DNA of 6,684 nucleotides, taken from positions 1-6,684 of the forward strand of contig CALGZD010000191.1 in assembly GCA_937934635.1 (NCBI GenBank), in the 5' to 3' direction. This DNA is from an uncultured Deinococcales bacterium (GTDB lineage Bacteria; Deinococcota; Deinococci; Deinococcales; Trueperaceae). This document shows, piece by piece, positions 1 to 4,968 of this stretch (positions are counted from its first letter, which is position 1; every line of letters begins with the position of its first letter). The notes below the pieces were generated by a model that was given only the letters and a program-made list of their open reading frames with translations, had not been told where the DNA came from and ran no database searches. A program made the translations under genes and the position numbers.

Positions 1-2
1 CT

Positions 3-305
3 CGTGAGTTGGTCACGAGCCTAAATACGAGTGCTACACCACTTGATTATGTATTTCATGCCTTATCATTTATGCTTTTTGGTTATTTTATTAATTTGTG
101 GTTGAGCCGTCGGGGCATGGTGAATGCTATAGTAATTTGCCTTATTTTTGGATTTGCACTGTTAGCGGGTGTAGAGGTTGCCAAGTGGTTTAACTTTAAG
201 ATGGCACCAAATCTAATTTTGATTGGACTGGCAGCAGTGGGTTTAGTTGTGGGTACAATCTTGGCACGTTTTGTTTTCAGAATGAGCGAACGATACGCAT
301 CTTGA
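3..305 (+). CDS. VanZ-like small integral membrane protein, 5' end probably outside the window
   Basis: The reading frame is open from the left edge. The first possible start inside is TTG at 9, which gives 98 residues, but no Shine-Dalgarno sequence is visible and the true start is probably upstream. Numbered from that TTG, hydrophobic segments lie at about residues 14-32, 38-54 and 68-90, with a basic SRR turn after the first. The pattern Asp13-x3-His17-x3-Phe21, then Gly54-x-Glu56, then a Gly-rich last helix resembles the VanZ-like family (D-x3-H ... G-x2-E ... N-x2-G-x3-G). VanZ-like proteins normally have a further helix before the D-x3-H motif, and it is missing here, which supports truncation by the window edge. 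The usual Asp/Asn of the last motif are poorly kept. VanZ itself gives low-level teicoplanin resistance, but small homologues are mostly uncharacterised, so no resistance role is claimed. It could also be an unrelated three-helix membrane protein. Confidence 0.6.
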   Translation, partial: RELVTSLNTSATPLDYVFHALSFMLFGYFINLWLSRRGMVNAIVICLIFGFALLAGVEVAKWFNFKMAPNLILIGLAAVGLVVGTILARFVFRMSERYAS

Positions 306-326
306 GTATCTTGTTTCCTTATCAAT

Positions 327-358
327 CGAGATACATTTAGAGCAAGATACATTTAGAG
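327..358. repeat. 16-bp tandem duplication in the spacer
   Basis: Two adjacent 16-bp units (327-342 and 343-358) share 15 of 16 bases, with core AGATACATTTAGAG. The octamer GTATCTTG at 306-313, directly after the upstream stop codon, is the exact inverse complement of CAAGATAC at 343-350 in the second unit. It can also pair, with one G-U, with CGAGATAC at 327-334 in the first unit. The spacer can therefore form two alternative hairpins. No T-run follows, so it is not called a terminator. Confidence 0.7.
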
Positions 359-421
359 TTTTAGGTTTGGACGTTATTCCTCATTTAGTTTTTTGTAAGA
401 GATTGAACCCTATTCTGAATA

Positions 422-458
422 AATACTGACAAAAGCATTTTGTGGGTTTATCAGTATT
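422..458. promoter_or_regulatory. Long interrupted dyad upstream of the exonuclease gene
   Basis: AATACTGA (422-429) and TCAGTATT (451-458) are perfect inverted repeats. After one mismatch, three more A-T pairs (431-433 with 447-449) extend the symmetry inward around a 13-nt centre. The half-sites overlap a possible weak promoter, CTGACA at 426-431 and TATCAG at 449-454 with 17-bp spacing. It may be an operator or a hairpin in a leader. No T-run follows, so it is not an intrinsic terminator. Confidence 0.35.
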
Positions 459-473
459 AGGATTAATGTTCTT

Positions 474-502
474 TTTAGAGCTTTTGGAGTTATTGCTATA
501 AA
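474..502 (+). promoter_or_regulatory. Probable promoter with extended -10 for the exonuclease gene
   Basis: TGC-TATAAA at 494-502 is an extended -10 box (TGn plus 5 of 6 hexamer matches). A weak -35 (TTTAGA, 474-479) lies 17 bp upstream. Initiation would fall near position 508-510, essentially on the annotated TTG start at 507. The same ten-base pattern, TTGCTAkAAw, recurs upstream of the protease gene at 1661-1670. Confidence 0.5.
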
Positions 503-506
503 GGAT

Positions 507-1544
507 TTGCAAACAATATCGAATAACAGACCGTCATCTCATGTGATTGAGGAAGGTGAAGAAACCGCACAACTTGGTGTGGAGCAGCCTTTGCTCGAGC
601 GCATCGTATTCGGTGGCAAGATTATTGTTGTGGATACCTTAGACAAACTGCCTCAAGCCCTACAAGCCTTAGAAGGTGAGTCCGTACTTGGCTTTGATAC
701 AGAAAGCAAACCAGCTTTTCAAAAAGGTGAAAGCTATCCAACCTGTCTCATACAACTTTCCACTGATTCAACGGCTGTTCTATTTCGAATAGGGCAGATA
801 GGATTGCCAGAAGAATTACTAGCGATACTTGAAGATAAAGCTATTGAAAAAGTTGGTTGTAGTGTTATTGCGGATGTCATAGAGCTTATGGAAGAGCACA
901 ACTTTTCTCCCCAAGGCTTTATAGAAATAAATGACATTGAAAAAGACTTAGGAATTTGTGGTTTAAAAACACTCAGTGTTTCTTTATTTGAAAAACGTAT
1001 AGCAAAAGCACAAGCTCGCAGTAATTGGGAAGCAGAAGACTTAACCGAAGCGCAAGTAAACTATGCTGCAATTGATGCGTGGATGGGTCGTCGAATATAT
1101 CTAGAATTAAAAAAGCGACAGTACAAATTTGTTGAAATTACGACTGAGGAAATTCAAAACAGAGAGCTCAGAAGAAAATTAAATAAGGTTTGTCCTTTTC
1201 AAGATAGTGATACTGTTCGCACGGTTATATCAAGCGTATATGACTATTTTTTAGAACGTAAAAGCAAAAAAGCGGGTAGCCAAGTTTCTCAATATAAATT
1301 ACAAACAACGATTTCAAGACAGATGTCAGATAAGAACATAAGTTTTGGTCGTAATAAAGCTTATAAAGTGTTTGGAACACTCGTTGAGGCTAAGTGTTTA
1401 AGTTTGAACCGAGATGAAGCTGATAAATTGCATTTGAAAATGAGGTCCGACTCTCTTGATGAGTTTTTAGCAGGTTACTACCAGCAAGTATCTCGGGTTA
1501 TGGATATGACGATTAATGAGGATAGCTTTCCGAATTTATCCTAA
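507..1544 (+). CDS. RNase D-like DEDDy 3'-5' exonuclease with extra C-terminal region
   Basis: This 345-residue protein is predicted to be a cytoplasmic two-metal-ion 3'-5' exonuclease. The exonuclease fold spans about residues 38-205: motif I is FDTES (Asp64, Glu66), motif II holds Asp123 in VGCSVIADV, and motif III is YAAID (Tyr186, Asp190), so all DEDDy residues are present. The stretches SNWEAEDLTEAQ and KPAFQKGESYP match the small 3'-5' exonuclease group related to RNase D and the WRN exonuclease, often found as a stand-alone domain of about 200 residues. Residues 210-345 are extra: a charged linker, then a helix-rich part around 235-312 that could be a winged-helix or other nucleic-acid-binding domain. 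I do not recognise it. The start is uncertain. TTG 507 has AAAGGA only 1 nt before it and may be leaderless. TTG 591 has GGAG 6 nt upstream and begins just before the conserved fold. Whether the substrate is RNA or DNA cannot be told. Confidence 0.88.
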   Translation: MQTISNNRPSSHVIEEGEETAQLGVEQPLLERIVFGGKIIVVDTLDKLPQALQALEGESVLGFDTESKPAFQKGESYPTCLIQLSTDSTAVLFRIGQIGLPEELLAILEDKAIEKVGCSVIADVIELMEEHNFSPQGFIEINDIEKDLGICGLKTLSVSLFEKRIAKAQARSNWEAEDLTEAQVNYAAIDAWMGRRIYLELKKRQYKFVEITTEEIQNRELRRKLNKVCPFQDSDTVRTVISSVYDYFLERKSKKAGSQVSQYKLQTTISRQMSDKNISFGRNKAYKVFGTLVEAKCLSLNRDEADKLHLKMRSDSLDEFLAGYYQQVSRVMDMTINEDSFPNLS

Positions 1545-1661
1545 GACTTTCCCTCAAATGTAATCTGCGTGATAGGTGCTTTTTTCGTCTGTTCATGGGA
1601 TGAGCTAAAAAGTAAATTGTCATAAGACTCACATTTTTTACACAAGAATGAGAGCTTGGTT

Positions 1662-1670
1662 TGCTAGAAT
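1662..1670 (+). promoter_or_regulatory. Extended -10 promoter for the protease gene
   Basis: TGC-TAGAAT at 1662-1670 matches an extended -10 (TGn plus 5 of 6 hexamer matches). No good -35 lies 16-18 bp upstream, as is common for extended -10 promoters. Initiation would fall near 1677, giving a leader of about 35 nt. Confidence 0.45.
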
Positions 1671-1690
1671 TGAACTATTAGGTGTAAAAA

Positions 1691-1711
1691 GGATGGGAAG
1701 GGAACCCATTC
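1691..1711 (+). promoter_or_regulatory. Shine-Dalgarno sequence in the loop of a hairpin
   Basis: GGATGGG (1691-1697) pairs with CCCATTC (1705-1711) through 7 bp including one G-U. The loop AAGGGAA (1698-1704) is the ribosome binding site. The stem ends on the base immediately before the ATG at 1712. The pairing is weak enough that a ribosome could open it. It could present the site, or modulate initiation. Confidence 0.45.
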
Positions 1712-3142
1712 ATGAAATTTTTAAAACGAAATAGCTTTTTACTACTGTTTTTACTTTTTACAGTTAGCTTTGCACAAACTACGCTTTATCAGTCGACACA
1801 AAATCGAGATAATACCAATACGATTCTTGCAGCGGTTGTACAGATTCAGCCACAAAACGCTGATGGAAACTGGTCGGGCGAGCGTGGTTCGGGTACGGTT
1901 GTTGATGCATCAGGGCTAATTTTGACTAATTACCACGTTGTTGCTGATGCCCAAAATCAGCCCTATCAGAAACACACGATAGTTGTGACTGTTGATTTGT
2001 TTAGTGAACCACAGCCTAAATACATTGCTGAATATGCCGCTGGCGATGAAAGTCTTGACTTAGCAGTGTTGCGAATCGTGTCAGATGTTAATGGCGCTCA
2101 GGTAGGCAGCTTTCCGCATATTCCAATAAGTGATTACCGTACCCTCTATCCAAATGATGTTATTTCTATTTGGGGCTATCCTCTCATTGGTGGTAATACC
2201 ATTACGAGTTCAAGAGGGGTTATCAGTGGATTTACTGGTGAAGACTTTGTAAGTGCTGGTGATCGCTGGATTAAGACTGATGGTAAGTTTGACGGTGGTA
2301 ATTCAGGCGGTGGCGCAATTGATGTAGCTGGCAACCTCGTTGCTGTACCTACGATTTTGGTTGGACAGAGAAGAGATACTGGCATCATCGAAACGCAAAA
2401 CTTTTTGCGTCCTGCTAGTTTTGCAACGACACTCATTCAAACTGCAAGAACTGCTCCAACGACCTTTGTACAGCCAACTAGTATTACTGTTGTGCCTACC
2501 AATGAGCCAACAACAACCGCTGGAACACAGCCAGCACCACTAATACAACCTATTCAACCTGCACCACAAGCCACACAAGAAGCTCAGTCGATACAAGTTC
2601 AACCTACACAAGAGCAAGCTCAAACTCAGCAAGCTGCGGCTCAGCCAGTACAATCTGGTTCTGAACCACCTGAGGTCTTGACGACACAAGAAGCTGTGGG
2701 TATTGTGGCTGCTGATAATCCAAAAGCTTACAAGCTTGCTGTCGGTCTTTTTCAACAAAATGACCCTGCTCTAACGAGTCTCGCTGAGACGCTTTACAGC
2801 AAAGGTTATCCTGTTGGTTTAGATAACTTTGATGGCAACGTGGTAGTTTTTGTCGGACCTGTTGTTCGTCGAAACGAAATCAATGTTATGCAAAAGGCAT
2901 TAGTGAGCCTTGGTTATCAAGTAGAACTATATGGTGGTCCTGCGGGTAGTAATGCGCCTCGTAGTCAATTTGCCCCACCTAGTGCATCCGACCTAGACGG
3001 TTGTAGTGCGCCCGGTAATAGTCAAGGTAGAGGGAATGGTCAGGGTAGAGGTAACGGAAATGGTAACTGTAATGCGCCTGGTCAAGGAAATGGCAATGGA
3101 AATGGAAATGGTCGTGGCAATGGCAAAGGTAGAGGGAACTAA
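1712..3142 (+). CDS. Secreted trypsin-like serine protease with SPOR domain and Gly/Asn-rich tail
   Basis: The protein has 476 residues and the ATG is preceded by AAGGGAA at 8 nt. A signal peptide (KFLKR, then a hydrophobic stretch at residues 8-20) ends at SFA-QT, with likely cleavage after Ala21, so it is exported. Residues about 35-245 form a chymotrypsin-fold protease: His75 in LTNYHVV, Asp116 in SLDLAVL, Ser198 in GGNSGGG, which is the HtrA/DegP-like trypsin_2 pattern. No PDZ domain follows. Residues 250-322 are a Pro/Gln/Thr-rich linker. Residues about 338-410 (YKLAVGLFQQND ... LYSKGYPVG ... VFVGPVVRR ... LVSLGYQV) match a SPOR domain, a family that binds peptidoglycan strands stripped of stem peptides. 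The tail at 411-476 is almost only Gly and Asn with some Arg, and holds the two mature-region cysteines (431, 453), each followed by (S/N)APG. Inference: a cell-wall-localised protease. Substrates are unknown. Transcription probably ends at the terminator at 3181. Confidence 0.88.
   Translation: MKFLKRNSFLLLFLLFTVSFAQTTLYQSTQNRDNTNTILAAVVQIQPQNADGNWSGERGSGTVVDASGLILTNYHVVADAQNQPYQKHTIVVTVDLFSEPQPKYIAEYAAGDESLDLAVLRIVSDVNGAQVGSFPHIPISDYRTLYPNDVISIWGYPLIGGNTITSSRGVISGFTGEDFVSAGDRWIKTDGKFDGGNSGGGAIDVAGNLVAVPTILVGQRRDTGIIETQNFLRPASFATTLIQTARTAPTTFVQPTSITVVPTNEPTTTAGTQPAPLIQPIQPAPQATQEAQSIQVQPTQEQAQTQQAAAQPVQSGSEPPEVLTTQEAVGIVAADNPKAYKLAVGLFQQNDPALTSLAETLYSKGYPVGLDNFDGNVVVFVGPVVRRNEINVMQKALVSLGYQVELYGGPAGSNAPRSQFAPPSASDLDGCSAPGNSQGRGNGQGRGNGNGNCNAPGQGNGNGNGNGRGNGKGRGN
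3000..3140 (+). repeat. Low-complexity repeats coding the Gly/Asn tail
   Basis: Short GGNAAY/GGTAGAGG-type units repeat in frame and encode GN, GQGRGN and GRGN blocks. Two larger related starts, TGTAGTGCGCCCGGT (3001) and TGTAATGCGCCTGGT (3067), encode CSAPG and CNAPG, which suggests an internal duplication. Being in frame, copy number can change without breaking the gene. Confidence 0.75.
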
Positions 3143-3180
3143 AAAAAGTTAAGTAAAAATCTGTAAGTAGTTTGTTTATG

Positions 3181-3219
3181 AAAAAAGGCATTTCCTTGAT
3201 AAGGGGAAATGCCTTTTTT
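3181..3219. terminator. Strong bidirectional intrinsic terminator T1
   Basis: A perfect 15-bp stem pairs 3181-3195 (six A then GGCATTTCC) with 3205-3219 (GGAAATGCC then six T) around a 9-nt loop. It lies 38 nt after the protease stop codon. With A-run and T-run on the two sides, it can work for either strand and would stop the protease transcript. Confidence 0.92.
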
Positions 3220-3340
3220 AGCGTGGTGCTGCGCCCACGGATTTTTGCAAATATTCTAGAATAGTGGGATGTGCTTGGTTAATTATCTGATTTATATACT
3301 TTTCTATAAATGGGCGCAGCTCATGTTATGAAGTAGCTCG
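3181..3340. repeat. Structured intergenic element, copy 1 (~160 bp)
   Basis: This unit recurs at 3358-3518 in the same orientation with about 20 differences, mostly transitions, plus a 1-bp indel. In order it holds terminator T1, a short hairpin (CGTGG 3222-3226 with CCACG 3235-3239) followed by ATTTTT, a perfect 12-bp palindrome TATTCTAGAATA (3252-3263), and a 10-bp long-range inverted repeat (3228-3237 with 3311-3320). It ends with GTTAT-GAA-GTAGC, a small stem using two G-U pairs. No open reading frame of note lies in it. It could be a repeated intergenic element, a duplicated 3' regulatory RNA or a small non-autonomous mobile element. Confidence 0.85.
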
Positions 3341-3357
3341 TTAATTTCATATTTTAG

Positions 3358-3394
3358 AAAAAAGGCACTTCCTTGATAAGGGGAAATGCCTTTT
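3358..3394 (-). terminator. Intrinsic terminator T2, best read on the minus strand (for mrp)
   Basis: The stem is AAAAGGCACTTCC (3360-3372) with GGAAATGCCTTTT (3382-3394). On the plus strand it has one C-A mismatch and its T-run is broken (TTTTCG). On the minus strand the same position becomes a G-U pair and a run of six U follows (3363-3358). It therefore looks like the functional terminator for mrp, about 230 nt after the mrp stop codon. Confidence 0.7.
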
Positions 3395-3518
3395 CGTAGC
3401 GTGGTGCTGTGCCCACGGATTTTTGCGAATGGTTTAAAACAATGGGATGTGCTTGGTTAATCATCTGATTTATATGCTTGTCTATAAATGAGTACAGCTC
3501 ATGCTACGAAGTAGCTCG
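3358..3518. repeat. Structured intergenic element, copy 2 (~161 bp)
   Basis: This is the second tandem copy, 17 bp after copy 1 ends. The palindrome becomes TGGTTTAAAACA (3430-3441). The long-range helix is 3406-3415 with 3489-3498, with 8 Watson-Crick pairs, one G-U and one mismatch. The final stem becomes fully paired, GCTAC-GAA-GTAGC (3503-3515). Several differences from copy 1 fall in both partners of a pair and keep pairing. Confidence 0.85.
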
Positions 3519-3539
3519 ATACTCGCACTCCGCTCGCCA

Positions 3540-3561
3540 ATTCACTGCGACAGCAGTGAAT
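3540..3561. other. Perfect 9-bp hairpin in the convergent spacer
   Basis: ATTCACTGC (3540-3548) and GCAGTGAAT (3553-3561) are perfect inverted repeats around GACA. No T-run follows on either strand, so it is not an intrinsic terminator. It lies in the 3' region of the mrp transcript and might stabilise the 3' end or be a protein-binding site. The rest of 3519-3624 shows nothing further that I can name. Confidence 0.6.
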
Positions 3562-3624
3562 CGTGGAAGTGCTTATTCTAAGCGTTTGTAGCTTCTTAGA
3601 GGTTTCCCAAATATTCAAAACACG

Positions 3625-4674
3625 TTACAACATTGGTAGGGTATTCAAATGCTGCAATGCAACATGCCCAGCAAGCATCCTTGCAGCTTTACGCAGTTCT
3701 AAAGATTCTGGATGGTCAGGGTTGGCAATCACAAGTGGTTGTCCTTCATCGCCAGTTTCACGTATCCGTCTAGCAATAGGAATGTTGCCAAGGATAGGTA
3801 GATTTTCTTTTTCTGCAAAATCCACAGCACCACCTTCACCAAAGATGTAATCACGTGTGCCATCTGGCAATTGGTAGTAGGCCATGTTTTCAATAAGACC
3901 AAGCACAGGGATGTGTGATTTACGAAGCATACTGTGTGCTCTGCTTACGTCAGCAAGTGCCATATCTTGGGGTGTTGTTACCAGTACTGCGCCTGTAACA
4001 GGTACGAGTTGCGAGAGCGATAGCTGTACATCACCTGTACCTGGTGGAAGATCTACGATGAGATAGTCGAGTTCACCCCACAGAGATTGCTCCAGCATTT
4101 GCTTAAGTGTGCCGTGAAGAATTGGACCTCGCCAAACAAGTGCTTGACCGTCTTCAACAAGATTAGCTATTGAGATGACTTTTACACCATAGCTTTTAAG
4201 GGGCAGAATGTTTTTATCTTCATCTGCCATTAGGCGCTTACCTTCAACTTTATACATTTTGGCTTGGCTAGGACCATAGATGTCTGCGTCAAGCAGACCA
4301 ACGCTAGCACCTTCTAGAGCAAGGCTGGCAGCCAAGTTGGCAGATACCGTTGATTTTCCTACGCCACCTTTACCTGCTGCTACCGCAATTACATTTTTGA
4401 CGTCAGGAAGGGCATCTTTTTGGGCGGGGCGCACGTTACAAATGAAGTTAACATCAACGCTACCTACTTGGTTTAACTGCCCAACTACTTGTTTTATGTC
4501 AGCTTCTAAGGCAGCTTGAGCAGGAGAGTTTGGTGTCATAAGGTCAACGGTTATGACAACGCTCCCCCCAAGATTATCTATCTTATTTATCATGCCAAGA
4601 TCGACGATATCTTGTTGCATTTCTGGATGGTTGATTTGTTTTAAGGCTTGAATGATGTCTTGTTCTATTGACAT
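3625..4674 (-). CDS. mrp: Mrp/ApbC-family P-loop ATPase, cysteine-poor variant
   Basis: The protein has 349 residues. The ATG at 4674 is preceded on the minus strand by AGGAG (4688-4684) with 9-nt spacing. Residues 1-85 form an MIP18/DUF59 domain (INHPEMQQDIVDLGMI). Residues about 92-345 form the Mrp/NBP35 ATPase: deviant Walker A GKGGVGKST (101-109), switch I LLDADIYGPS (127-136), Walker B LIVDLPPGTGD (205-215), and QALVWRGP (177-184). Family members are cytoplasmic carriers in iron-sulfur cluster delivery. Oddly, the CxxC pair that many Mrp proteins use to hold a cluster is replaced by YYQLPDGT (266-273). The usual Cys of the DUF59 domain is Ser50 in LMTPNSP. The only cysteine in the protein is Cys79. 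A CxxC-less form is, as I recall, also seen in cyanobacterial and Deinococcus homologues. The gene stands alone, convergent with the protease and divergent from the pseudokinase. Confidence 0.93.
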   Translation of the reverse strand: MSIEQDIIQALKQINHPEMQQDIVDLGMINKIDNLGGSVVITVDLMTPNSPAQAALEADIKQVVGQLNQVGSVDVNFICNVRPAQKDALPDVKNVIAVAAGKGGVGKSTVSANLAASLALEGASVGLLDADIYGPSQAKMYKVEGKRLMADEDKNILPLKSYGVKVISIANLVEDGQALVWRGPILHGTLKQMLEQSLWGELDYLIVDLPPGTGDVQLSLSQLVPVTGAVLVTTPQDMALADVSRAHSMLRKSHIPVLGLIENMAYYQLPDGTRDYIFGEGGAVDFAEKENLPILGNIPIARRIRETGDEGQPLVIANPDHPESLELRKAARMLAGHVALQHLNTLPML

Positions 4675-4968
4675 GAATTGGTACTCCTAGCTTGACAAAT
4701 AGCTTGACAGCTTTCTCCTAATGAAGGTGCCAAAGGTCACTTTATGAACATATCATCATGAAGTTGTCTCGGCACGACGTTGCACATCCATATAGAGTAG
4801 TGCAAATCTTTATAGGAAGCACAGTAACAGCTTTTAACTACCTTTCACAAGAACACAGATTCCACTTTTATTTGCTGAATTTAGGGTTGATGTTAAGGCA
4901 ATTTTCATCATGCCTGAAACTATATCCGCAATTATGGAATTACTTTAGGGCAACGGGGCATTATTATT
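4675..4968. other. Divergent spacer between mrp and the pseudokinase gene
   Basis: This 294-bp region must hold the mrp promoter (minus) and probably that of the pseudokinase (plus), but I see no box of good quality for either. It contains a direct repeat of TAGCTTGACA (4688-4697 and 4700-4709), each carrying a consensus-like TTGACA on the plus strand. The best -10 match downstream is CCTAAT (4717-4722), 19 bp after the first TTGACA, which is poor. An open frame from ATG 4758 crosses this region and does not look like a protein. Confidence 0.4.
4688..4709. repeat. Direct repeat of TAGCTTGACA
   Basis: Two identical 10-mers start 12 bp apart (4688-4697, 4700-4709). The first overlaps the mrp ribosome binding site (4684-4688) by one base. 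They could be paired binding sites or chance. Confidence 0.5.

Noticed and set aside
1..19. Perfect 7-bp inverted repeat CTCGTGA/TCACGAG with a 5-nt loop at the left edge
   Set aside because: It appears to lie within the coding frame of the VanZ-like gene and has no T-run; one short hairpin at a window edge is likely chance.
1545..1661. Possible terminator after the exonuclease gene
   Set aside because: A T-run occurs at about 1580-1585, but no stable stem precedes it.
3181..3518. CRISPR array or insertion sequence
   Set aside because: There are only two long copies, no regular short repeats with unique spacers, no transposase frame, and no clear terminal inverted repeats or target duplication.
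3563..3850. Plus-strand open frame at the end of mrp
   Set aside because: It is antisense to the well-supported mrp coding sequence.
4910..4948. 12-codon upstream frame (MPETISAIMELL) before the pseudokinase
   Set aside because: Too short, with only a poorly spaced AAGG; nothing shows that it is translated or that it is a frameshifted N-terminus.
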